In this document: positions 14,230-20,655 of the stretch, piece after piece
Layout of the letters: each line of letters begins with the position of its first letter
Position numbering within the stretch: position 1 is the first letter of the stretch
Source of the DNA: DASUFH01 sp036274645
Lineage (GTDB): Bacteria; Acidobacteriota; Terriglobia; 20CM-2-55-15
Assembly: GCA_036274645.1 (NCBI GenBank)
Contig: DASUFH010000452.1
Span: 1-21,307, forward strand
Length of the DNA stretch: 21,307 nt
Direction of reading: 5' to 3'
The notes under the pieces: generated by a model
The model's database searches: none
What the model saw: only the letters and a program-made list of their open reading frames with translations
Told to the model about the DNA's origin: nothing
Position numbers and translations under genes: made by a program

Positions 14230-14973
14230 ATGAGCGCATTGCTTGAAACGACCGATCTGCGCAAAACATACAAGGTGGGCACGGTAGAAGTCGAAGCGCT
14301 TCGGGGAGTCACTCTCGAAGTCGAGGCGGGCGAGTTCGCCGCAATCATGGGCCCATCGGGCAGCGGCAAATCGACGTTGATGCACCTGCTGGGCGCGATG
14401 ACGCGGCCGACGAGCGGGCGGGTGGCGATCGAAGGCAAGGACATCGCCGGCATGAACGACAGCCAGCGCACCGAAGTCCGCCGCAAACGCATCGGCTTTG
14501 TGTTCCAGCGCTTCAATCTGCTGCCCGCCCTGACCGCGCAGGCCAACATCGACGTGGCGCGCTGGCTCTATGGCGGCGCGCCAAACGCCGAGAGCCAGGC
14601 TCTCTTTGATGAGGTATTGCGCCTTCTGGAAATCGGCAACAAGCTGAACCGGCGTCCCTTCGAGCTCTCCGGCGGCGAACAGCAGCGCGTCGCCATCGCG
14701 CGCGCGGTCGTCAACCGGCCGGCCATCCTGCTGGCCGATGAGCCGACAGGCGCGCTGGACACCAAGAACTCCGAGATCGTGCTTCGCATGTTTCAGGAAC
14801 TCAATCGCAAGTTCGGACAGACCATTCTGCTGGTCACCCACAATCCGGAACTCGCCTCCTACACCGGACGATTGATTGAAATGCGCGACGGGACCGTGAT
14901 CCATGACGATGGCGCCCCGAGCCGCCGCAAGGCCCGGGAAACGATCTCGCTGTCGACGGGCGCCAATTCATGA
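14230..14973 (+). CDS. ABC transporter ATPase (LolD/MacB family)
   Basis: A 247-residue cytoplasmic ATPase partner of the preceding permease. All motifs are intact: Walker A GPSGSGKST (41-49), Q-loop VFQRFNLLP, signature LSGGEQQRVAIARA, Walker B ILLADEPTGALD and H-loop LVTHNPE. The DEPTGALD/TNSEIV-type region and the compact size place it in the LolD/FtsE/MacB-N group. A GGGAGG lies about 14 nt before the ATG, rather far, and a weak promoter-like pair (TTGGGC, 17 bp, TACAAA at 14191) stands in the gap, so it may also be transcribed separately. The C-terminal tail beyond the domain is short and Ser/Arg-rich. Its stop overlaps the next ATG (ATGA). Confidence 0.95.
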   Translation: MSALLETTDLRKTYKVGTVEVEALRGVTLEVEAGEFAAIMGPSGSGKSTLMHLLGAMTRPTSGRVAIEGKDIAGMNDSQRTEVRRKRIGFVFQRFNLLPALTAQANIDVARWLYGGAPNAESQALFDEVLRLLEIGNKLNRRPFELSGGEQQRVAIARAVVNRPAILLADEPTGALDTKNSEIVLRMFQELNRKFGQTILLVTHNPELASYTGRLIEMRDGTVIHDDGAPSRRKARETISLSTGANS

Positions 14974-15323
14974 GGCGGTTCCTGCTCTGGTCCTTCGAGC
15001 GGGGATCGCCCCAATACGACGTCATTTGCGCGATCATTCTGTCGTTCATCTTTCTGACACCCGAAACCGTTTTTAACGACCGGCCCTGCTACCTGCGCGT
15101 GCCGGCGGCGTCGGATGTGCGGGAATGCCGGGACGACTACGGCCGGACCGTCTACACGGTACGAATCGAAACGCCGCTTTTCGCGTCTGAAGAAAGACGG
15201 CTCGAGGACGCCGAGCAACACCTCCACAAGGCTGTTGAAGGATCTTATGCGGTGTCCAAGACCCAGCCGATTTACGACACTTGGGGAGTTCACCAGGGCT
15301 ATGCGATTTGGATTCAACGGTAA
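14970..15323 (+). CDS. Hypothetical one-TM inner-membrane protein
   Basis: A 117-residue protein whose ATG overlaps the stop of the LolD-like ATPase and whose end overlaps the start of the LolA-like gene by 23 bp, so it belongs firmly to this operon. Residues 1-15 are polar and end in ERGSPQYDV; a membrane helix follows (about 17-33, VICAIILSFIFLTPETVF). The rest is a periplasmic, charged domain with two cysteines (about 40 and 53) and CYLRVPAASDVRECRDDYGRTVYTVRIE. No family is recognised with certainty; the FERGSxQYDV-TM-FLTP layout recalls small proteins of Acidobacteriota seen beside LolA-like genes (recollection, not searched). Confidence 0.75.
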   Translation: MRRFLLWSFERGSPQYDVICAIILSFIFLTPETVFNDRPCYLRVPAASDVRECRDDYGRTVYTVRIETPLFASEERRLEDAEQHLHKAVEGSYAVSKTQPIYDTWGVHQGYAIWIQR

Positions 15324-16011
15324 GAGGCGTCTGATCTTTGCCGCTGGCGTCATTTTCGCGGCCATGGGCACGGTGGCCCGCGCGCAGTCCACGACGCCCA
15401 CGACGGATACGGTTCTCTCCAGAATGGACAGCGCGAGCCGTACATTCACCGGCATGCAGGCGTCCATCGATCGCCTGATCTATTCCTATTTCGCAGAAGA
15501 CGAATCCAAAGACAACGGAAAGGTTTTCCTCGCGAGCAAAAACGGAGAGACGCGTATCCGGATTGACATCACCGACCCCGGACAGCAGTCGCTGGTGATC
15601 GAGAAAGGCTGGATCCGCCTCTACAACAAGAGGCTCAATCAGCTCCAGGAACGCGAGATCGGCAAGACCCAGCAGCACGACCTGGCGGAATTCCTTCTCG
15701 TCGGCTTCGGTCAGTCCGGCGCGGATATCCGGAGACTGTACGATCCGGCGGTCAGGGGAACGGACAAGATCGATGGAAAGCCGGTCGTCATTCTGGAATT
15801 GAAACCGAAGGCCGGTTCGGAAGCCGCGTCGAAGATCACGTCAATTACGCTGTGGCTGGATTCGGGAAAATGGATTCCGGTCCGTACGAAAGTCACCCAG
15901 CCCAGCAAAGATACCCATACCGTAACCTACCGCGACCTCAAGATGGGCGCGCCGGGAAACAAGTCGTTCGATTTGGATCTGCCGAAAGATGTGAAGCGGA
16001 TTCCCTTCTAG
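15301..16011 (+). CDS. LolA-like periplasmic lipoprotein carrier
   Basis: A 236-residue secreted protein. The start at ATG 15301 gives a normal signal peptide (MRFGFNGKRRLIFAAGVIFAAMGTVARA, cleavage after ARA, then QSTTP); the frame is open upstream but overlaps the previous gene. The mature part has the LolA half-barrel layout: helix MDSASRTFTGMQASIDRLI, strands KVFLASKNGETRIRIDI and QQSLVIEKGWIRLYNKRL, then KPVVILELKPK, ITSITLWLDSGKWIPVRTKV and the closing KSFDLDLPKDVKRIPF. In known systems LolA ferries lipoproteins from LolCDE to LolB. It is a little longer than E. coli LolA (203). It could also be an outer-membrane lipoprotein-sorting homologue for another lipid. Confidence 0.87.
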   Translation: MRFGFNGKRRLIFAAGVIFAAMGTVARAQSTTPTTDTVLSRMDSASRTFTGMQASIDRLIYSYFAEDESKDNGKVFLASKNGETRIRIDITDPGQQSLVIEKGWIRLYNKRLNQLQEREIGKTQQHDLAEFLLVGFGQSGADIRRLYDPAVRGTDKIDGKPVVILELKPKAGSEAASKITSITLWLDSGKWIPVRTKVTQPSKDTHTVTYRDLKMGAPGNKSFDLDLPKDVKRIPF

Positions 16012-16024
16012 AATCGTCCACACA

Positions 16025-16193
16025 ACCGCCCTCCTGCTGTCCTCATTGTCCGTTGTACGTTGGCTGTTGGTTGTACGTTGGCTGTTGGTTGTACGTTGGC
16101 TGTTGTCCGATGTGTAATGGACCTGGTTCGCTTACCCACCGACTCATGGACCAATGGGCTGTTTAGCCAGGCCCAATGACACATCGGACAACA
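16025..16193. repeat. Intergenic repeat element, copy C (tandem 18-mers plus 15-bp inverted termini)
   Basis: Begins with ACCGCCCTCCTG (as in copy B), then three tandem copies of TTGTACGTTGGCTGTTGG at 16053-16070, 16071-16088 and 16089-16106 (last base differs). Next comes TGTTGTCCGATGTGT (16101-16115), whose exact reverse complement ACACATCGGACAACA lies at 16179-16193; the arms extend imperfectly inward (TGGACCTGG / CCAGGCCCA). Copy B has only one 18-mer unit and no right arm. The gap is convergent. Confidence 0.7.
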
Positions 16194-16206
16194 AACCATC
16201 AAGCCA

Positions 16207-16512
16207 TCAACGATCCTGCTTATCGTGCTTCTCTTTGAAGATATCGCGGCTGGCCTTGTCGAGCTGGCGGTCCAGCTTGAGTCGTTCCTGCAGGGTGATT
16301 TCGCCGTCCTTCCTTGCGCGGGTTTCCGTTCGGCGGATTCTCGCCTCTTCCTTGACCAGCCGGCGTGTTTCGCTTTTCGTGAGTTCCCCGCTGCGGACTC
16401 CCTGGCGGATTCGCTCGCGCTGATTCTGCTCCCGCGTATCGATTGGATTTTTAGCGTATAGCGTTGATCCGAGAAGTCCGACGAGACCGATCACCGATAA
16501 GAATTTTTTCAT
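16207..16512 (-). CDS. Small conserved exported Arg/Glu-rich protein
   Basis: A 101-residue protein from ATG 16512, chosen because AGGAGG lies 5 nt upstream; a 6-codon-longer start overlaps that site. A Sec signal peptide (MKKFLSVIGLVGLLGSTLYA) precedes a highly charged helical domain: TREQNQRERIRQGVRSGELTKSETRRLVKEEARIRR, then ARKDGEITLQERLKLDRQL and DIFKEKHDKQDR. The QGVRSGELT and KADGxIT-like loops and the closing H-D-x-Q-D recall a small family found widely in Proteobacteria and other phyla with no known function. The DGEIT turn looks like a degenerate EF-hand, so metal binding is a guess. It is 61 bp downstream of the phosphatidyltransferase gene on the same strand. Confidence 0.85.
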   Translation of the reverse strand: MKKFLSVIGLVGLLGSTLYAKNPIDTREQNQRERIRQGVRSGELTKSETRRLVKEEARIRRTETRARKDGEITLQERLKLDRQLDKASRDIFKEKHDKQDR

Positions 16513-16568
16513 CACATCCTCCTGGCGCAATAGACAGAACCCGGAGGATGAGGTTTAGCGCAGAATCA

Positions 16569-16582
16569 GGCGCCTAGGCGCC
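16569..16582. repeat. Perfect 14-bp palindrome over a stop codon
   Basis: GGCGCCTAGGCGCC is fully self-complementary and contains the TAG of the phosphatidyltransferase gene. With no loop it is a weak hairpin; it may be a protein-binding site or chance in GC-rich DNA. Confidence 0.5.
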
Positions 16583-17191
16583 TTCGCGCTCGATGCGGGA
16601 GGATTCCTGCCAGGTGTACCAGATGCGCTGCGAGACGGTCCAGTTGGACAGGATCGCCATCACCCACAACACGGCCGGCATCCGGTTGGACAGCGCGCCG
16701 ATGATGAGCAGAACGATGCGTTCGGGTCTTTCGAGGAATCCCACCTTGCACTGCGGGATCAGCGATTCGGCGCGGGCGCGGGTATAGCTGGTCATCAGGG
16801 AGCCGATCAGCACCATGGCGGTCAGGCCGACATAGAACATGCGGTTCAGCTTGGCGTACCAGATGACGAGCCCCAGCAGGAGCACGACATCGGAGTAGCG
16901 GTCGATCACGGAGTCGAAGAACGCCCCGAACTTGGTGACGCGTTTGGTGCGCCGCGCGACCTCGCCATCCACGATGTCGAAGACGCCGGCAAACATCACG
17001 ACGAGGGCGGCCCAGAAGAACATTCCCTTCGCGAACAACACGGTCGCGACAATGTTGATGGCGAGACCGATAAGCGTGAGGATGTTCGGATGGACTCGGA
17101 GAGCAGAGAGAATGCCGACGATGCGATCGACCACCCACTTTCCGCCGGCCCCGATCCGACCGGTGATTCCACTGACAAATGTCCCGGGCAT
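16574..17191 (-). CDS. CDP-alcohol phosphatidyltransferase
   Basis: A 205-residue integral membrane enzyme that joins a CDP-activated lipid to an alcohol. The complete family signature is present: D72-x2-D75-G76-x2-A79-R80-x8-G89-x3-D93-x3-D97 in FDIVDGEVARRTKRVTKFGAFFDSVIDRYSD, with further membrane helices before and after. HPNILTLIGL at the N-terminal side and TSYTRARAESL further on resemble the phosphatidylinositol-phosphate-synthase/PgsA1-type branch, so an inositol- or glycerol-phosphate acceptor is likely, but which cannot be decided from sequence. It follows greA by 8 bp and is the last gene of the mla-greA run. Its stop is inside a palindrome. Confidence 0.92.
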   Translation of the reverse strand: MPGTFVSGITGRIGAGGKWVVDRIVGILSALRVHPNILTLIGLAINIVATVLFAKGMFFWAALVVMFAGVFDIVDGEVARRTKRVTKFGAFFDSVIDRYSDVVLLLGLVIWYAKLNRMFYVGLTAMVLIGSLMTSYTRARAESLIPQCKVGFLERPERIVLLIIGALSNRMPAVLWVMAILSNWTVSQRIWYTWQESSRIEREGA

Positions 17192-17199
17192 GCTTCGGA

Positions 17200-17673
17200 C
17201 TAGCTCTTTTCTTCGTGCATGGTCGTGAACCGGAGAATCTCGAACGTGCGGGTTCCCGACGGAATTTTGGCTTCAACGGTCTCGCCTTCGCGTTTGTTGA
17301 GAAGGCTGCGACCGATCGGGGACGTCGTCGATATCAGGCCTTTGGCCACGTTGGCGTCCTCGCTGGTGACCAGCGTAAATGTGATTTCTTCGTTCTTTTC
17401 AACCTCAAACAAAACAACAGTAGAGCCCAGAGAGATGCGATCTTTGGGAATCTTGTCGAAATTGATCATCGAAAGTTCCGCCAGCCGCTGCTTCAACTGA
17501 CCGAGCCGGACGCGGACGAAGTCCTGTCGTTCGCGGGCCGCCTGGTAATCGGCGTTTTCGCTGAGGTCGCCCAACGCGGCCGCGGTTTTCAGCGCCCGTG
17601 GAAGCTCTTCGCGAAGCTCGCGTTCAAGCGATTGAATTTCTTCCTCGAGTTTTTTCCGGGGATCTGCGCTCAT
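17200..17673 (-). CDS. greA: Transcription elongation factor GreA
   Basis: A 157-residue protein that rescues backtracked RNA polymerase by stimulating RNA cleavage through its secondary channel. It has an N-terminal antiparallel coiled coil (about 1-75) with the acidic tip D36 and E39 in LGDLSENADYQAARERQ, equivalent to the catalytic D41/E44 of E. coli GreA, and a C-terminal FKBP-like domain (SLGSTVVLFEVEKNEEITFTLV, STTSPIGRSLLNKREGETVEAKIP). The N-terminus is slightly shorter than usual. The start ATG at 17673 lies 9 bp after the mlaD stop, so the gene is read within the mla transcript, with a downstream phosphatidyltransferase 8 bp away. Confidence 0.95.
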   Translation of the reverse strand: MSADPRKKLEEEIQSLERELREELPRALKTAAALGDLSENADYQAARERQDFVRVRLGQLKQRLAELSMINFDKIPKDRISLGSTVVLFEVEKNEEITFTLVTSEDANVAKGLISTTSPIGRSLLNKREGETVEAKIPSGTRTFEILRFTTMHEEKS

Positions 17674-17682
17674 TGTTCTCCT

Positions 17683-18918
17683 CTAAAAGAGCTTGAATTG
17701 GATGTTCATATATCTTTTGGGGTCCTGCCGGAAATCGTATATCAGTTTCTGGATCTCCGCAGTGGTGTCTTTCAGGCTGTTGTAGACGCTGGGATCCTTG
17801 ATCAGTTTCCCCGTCGTGCCGTCGCCGTTCTCAATGTGGTCCACCAGGGTCGAAACGCGGTTGATGGTCGAGCGCAGTTCGGCGTAGAGCGCCTCGTCTC
17901 TGTAGAGCTTGCCGAGCGTTCCCTCCCCACGATCGATGTGTTCGAACATGCCGCGCGCCTGCGTGATGAGTTGATTGGCGTTGTCCACCGCGGTGTTTGT
18001 CGTATCGACCATGTGGTTGGCGTTTTCGACCAGCTTGTTGGCGTTGTTGTACAGGGCCGGATCGTTGATGAATTTGGCGGCTGTGCCCTCGCCTTTTTCC
18101 ACCCGGGCAATCAACTCGTCGACGCGGTTGCTCAATCGGGTCACGCTGTCATTCAGATTCCGGTACAGCGTATCGTCGGAAATGAGACGTCCCACCGTTC
18201 CTTTGCCGTTGTGGGCGTCGGCCACGAGCGAGTCCACCTGCGAGAGCAGGCTGGTAATCTTGTCGCTGATCTCGTCAACGGACTGGTTGGCGTCCTGGAC
18301 CGTCTTGTCCACATGTTCATAAATGGATTCGTCGTTCAGGAACCGTCCGGCGGTACCCTGACCACGATTAACCTTCGCGGTAATCTCCCGCAAGGTCCGG
18401 CTCAACTCGTTGAAGTTGGCGATGACGTCATTGGCGCCCTGGATGACTTCTTTGATTTCGGCCACGCCCTTTCCCTGCAATTCTCCGCGATCGGGAATCG
18501 GCTCGCCCCTTTCCGTGCCTCGCGAAATCTCGATGGTCTTGTCGCCCAGAAGACCGACGGTATCCATTGTAACTGTCGAATCGGACCGGATCACGTCCTG
18601 GTAGCGCCGATCCAGCTGCATTTCCACGACGACTGAACGGGAGGGCTCGGGATCGCCGGAGATGCGCACGGGATTGCATCGCCAGGCCATCCAGGTGGCG
18701 CATCCCACATTGCCGATCGTGACGCCTTCAAGGTGCACTTCCGCGCCGCTCTTCAGGCCGTTGGCGGAAGGAAAATAGGCATAAACCGTGTACTTCTTCG
18801 TCAGAAAACCGGATTCGCCGCCGATAAAGAAAATGGCGAGTACCAGAAGTCCAAAACTGACGATAACCAAAAGACCCACACGGAGTTCCGTCCACGTCAG
18901 GGATCGTCGTTGTGCCAT
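17683..18918 (-). CDS. mlaD: MlaD-family MCE protein with C-terminal repeat array
   Basis: A 411-residue protein, far longer than E. coli MlaD (183). It has a cytoplasmic tip and one TM helix (about 12-33, ELRVGLLVIVSFGLLVLAIFFI), one MCE domain (about 42-135: YTVYAYFPSANGLKSGAEVHLEGVTIGNV and DTVGLLGDKTIEIS), then a long helical tail. The tail contains five similar blocks built on G-x-G-T-x(2)-[KRF]-[LF]-x(2)-D-x(2)-[LIV]-Y, with glycines at 186, 238, 276, 331 and 365. An insert with GCATWMAWRC (about 72-81) sits in the MCE beta sandwich. MCE proteins form hexamers that guide lipid between inner and outer membranes. GGAGG stands 8 nt before the ATG. MlaF and MlaE are encoded just upstream. 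Confidence 0.92.
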   Translation of the reverse strand: MAQRRSLTWTELRVGLLVIVSFGLLVLAIFFIGGESGFLTKKYTVYAYFPSANGLKSGAEVHLEGVTIGNVGCATWMAWRCNPVRISGDPEPSRSVVVEMQLDRRYQDVIRSDSTVTMDTVGLLGDKTIEISRGTERGEPIPDRGELQGKGVAEIKEVIQGANDVIANFNELSRTLREITAKVNRGQGTAGRFLNDESIYEHVDKTVQDANQSVDEISDKITSLLSQVDSLVADAHNGKGTVGRLISDDTLYRNLNDSVTRLSNRVDELIARVEKGEGTAAKFINDPALYNNANKLVENANHMVDTTNTAVDNANQLITQARGMFEHIDRGEGTLGKLYRDEALYAELRSTINRVSTLVDHIENGDGTTGKLIKDPSVYNSLKDTTAEIQKLIYDFRQDPKRYMNIQFKLF

Positions 18919-19010
18919 CGATCATGCCTCCAAATTGCAGCGGGGGCGCGGCGGCTGTTTCAGACGCCGGCGCGCCGATGCTTCGAGCCAACCCACCATC
19001 AGATTATCCC

Positions 19011-19808
19011 TTAGGCCAGAAAACGCTTGATGTAGGGATCGGCGGACCGTCGAAGAACTTCATCGGGTCCCTCAAAAATGACCTTGCCCTCACGCAACAT
19101 CAGGAACCGTGTGTTGGCGATGCACAGGTCCTCACCCTCTCGATGAAAGGACACTGCGCCCGAACCGTTGACCGCGTATTCCGTCGCCAGCGTGAACGCG
19201 TCGCGCATCCGGTGGGTCACAAACACCGCAGTGACGCCCTGGACGTCACGCAACGCAATGATCAACTCGTTGATACGGCGCGACGTAACCGGATCCAGTC
19301 CGGCGGTGGGCTCATCGTACAACATGATGTCGGGCTCGCCAATGAGAGCCCGGGCCAGGGCCACGCGCCGTTTCATGCCTCCGGACAACTCCGATGGATA
19401 TTTATCGATGGCGTCGACAAGTCCCACGAACCCCAGCGTCTGGCGGACGCGCGCCTCGATCTCATCGTCGTGCTCGCCCGCCTCATAAAGGCGGTAGGCC
19501 ACGTTCTCGCGAACGGTCAGTGAGTCGAAGAGAGCGGACTCCTGAAAGACCATGCCCATCTTTTGCCGGATGGGCGTCAGCGCGCGCTCGCCCAGTTCCG
19601 TGATTTCCACGCCATCCACCGATATCGTGCCCTCATCCGGCCGCTCCAGGCCCATGATCAACTTCAGGAGGGTCGACTTTCCGGAGCCGCTGGCGCCGAT
19701 AATGATCTTGGTTTCACCGGAAAGAACACGGAAGGACACGCCATCGAGAACGTTCCCGCCGCCATACGACTTGACGACGTTCTTCAGTTCCAGCACGGGC
19801 TGGATCAT
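19011..19808 (-). CDS. mlaF: MlaF-like ABC transporter ATPase
   Basis: A 265-residue ATPase for phospholipid transport that works with MlaE in the inner membrane. Walker A GASGSGKST (38-46), Q-loop VFQESALFDSLTV, signature LSGGMKRRVALARAL, Walker B IMLYDEPTAGLDP and H-loop VTHRMRDAF are intact; the LSGGMKRR form is typical of MlaF rather than generic importers. An insertion of about 20-25 residues (around VNGSGAVSFHREGED) separates the H-loop from the last strand RFLMLREGKVIFEG. The start ATG overlaps the mlaE stop (ATGA); the open frame upstream is antisense to mlaE and not coding. mlaD follows after 92 bp. Confidence 0.95.
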   Translation of the reverse strand: MIQPVLELKNVVKSYGGGNVLDGVSFRVLSGETKIIIGASGSGKSTLLKLIMGLERPDEGTISVDGVEITELGERALTPIRQKMGMVFQESALFDSLTVRENVAYRLYEAGEHDDEIEARVRQTLGFVGLVDAIDKYPSELSGGMKRRVALARALIGEPDIMLYDEPTAGLDPVTSRRINELIIALRDVQGVTAVFVTHRMRDAFTLATEYAVNGSGAVSFHREGEDLCIANTRFLMLREGKVIFEGPDEVLRRSADPYIKRFLA

Positions 19809-20566
19809 TGGGTATACGCCAGAATGAGGCGCGTCAGAACGAAGTCCAGCATGAGGATCAGAATGGAAGCGGCAACCACGGCCTGGGTGGTTGAACGGCC
19901 AACGCCCTGGGTGCCACCATACGTGCGAAACCCGCAGTAGCAACCGACCAGGGACAGGGTCGCGCCAAAGACGACCGGCTTGATCAGCCCGCCCAGCAGA
20001 TCCACGTACGTCAGGCCGTCCCACGCCGCGCTCAGGTACAGCCCCGAGCTGAGCCGCAACAGGGACACCGCAACGAACAGTCCGCCGACCACGCCCATGG
20101 CGTCCGCAACAATTGTCAGCAGCGGCATCATGAATGTCGTCGCGAGGACTCGCGGCGCCACCAGTTTCTTGATCGGGTCGGATCCGAGCGCGCGCATGGC
20201 GTTGATCTGTTCGGTCACGAGCATCGATCCCAGTTCCGAAGCCATTCCCGAACCGACGCGCCCGGCCACCATGAGTGACGCCAGAACCGGACCCAGTTCG
20301 CGAACGAGCGCCACGGCGACGAGCTGACCGGTCAGCGCCTTGGCGCCGAACTGGGAAAGACTCTTGGAGGTCTGCAGGGTGAGGACCGCGCCGGTAAAGA
20401 ATCCGGTGAGCATGACGACGGCCAGCGAACCCACGCCGACCAGATCCATTTGCGTCAAAATGTCTTTCAGGTAATAGGGGCGCCGGACAGAACCGATCAG
20501 GGTTCGCGAAGCAAGGAGGGAGATGTCCTGCACCTCCTTGACGACAGCTAGCGGCGAGAACGGCAT
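19805..20566 (-). CDS. mlaE: MlaE-like ABC transporter permease
   Basis: A 253-residue inner-membrane permease of the MlaE/TGD1 family, which with MlaF and MlaD moves phospholipid between membranes. Features seen are the interfacial helix start SVRRPYYLKDILTQMDLVGVGSL, then VVMLTGFFTGAVLTLQTSKSL, and the conserved core RELGPVLASLMVAGRVGSGMASELGSM with QINAMRALGSDP and later GLIKPVVFGATLSLVGCYCGF. Length is as expected. The promoter places transcription start next to the ATG, so no ribosome site is expected upstream. No MlaC or MlaB homologue is in the window. It diverges from aroC. Confidence 0.95.
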   Translation of the reverse strand: MPFSPLAVVKEVQDISLLASRTLIGSVRRPYYLKDILTQMDLVGVGSLAVVMLTGFFTGAVLTLQTSKSLSQFGAKALTGQLVAVALVRELGPVLASLMVAGRVGSGMASELGSMLVTEQINAMRALGSDPIKKLVAPRVLATTFMMPLLTIVADAMGVVGGLFVAVSLLRLSSGLYLSAAWDGLTYVDLLGGLIKPVVFGATLSLVGCYCGFRTYGGTQGVGRSTTQAVVAASILILMLDFVLTRLILAYTQ

Positions 20567-20574
20567 CGCCCGCC

Positions 20575-20603
20575 ATCGTAACGGAAGGTTTTCAAAGGGT
20601 CAA
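20575..20603 (-). promoter_or_regulatory. Strong sigma70-type promoter of the mla operon
   Basis: On the minus strand TTGACC (20603-20598), a 17-bp spacer and TACGAT (20580-20575). The -35 matches 5 of 6 consensus bases. The -10 ends only 8 nt before the mlaE ATG (20566), so the transcript should start at or within a base or two of the start codon and be leaderless. Confidence 0.55.
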
Positions 20604-20642
20604 CGCGTAAGGCCAAAATGCCAAAATCGGCCGAAGATTCCG

Positions 20643-20648
20643 TATACT
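20643..20648 (+). promoter_or_regulatory. Candidate -10 box of aroC
   Basis: TATACT ends 7 nt before the aroC ATG at 20656, the same geometry as the NFACT-gene -10. No good -35 stands 16-18 bp upstream, so the call is tentative. Confidence 0.35.
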
Positions 20649-20655
20649 CCTCGGG

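Noticed and set aside
16012..16206. CRISPR-like array (three 18-bp repeats)
   Set aside because: The repeats are contiguous with no spacers and are far too short; it is a minisatellite.
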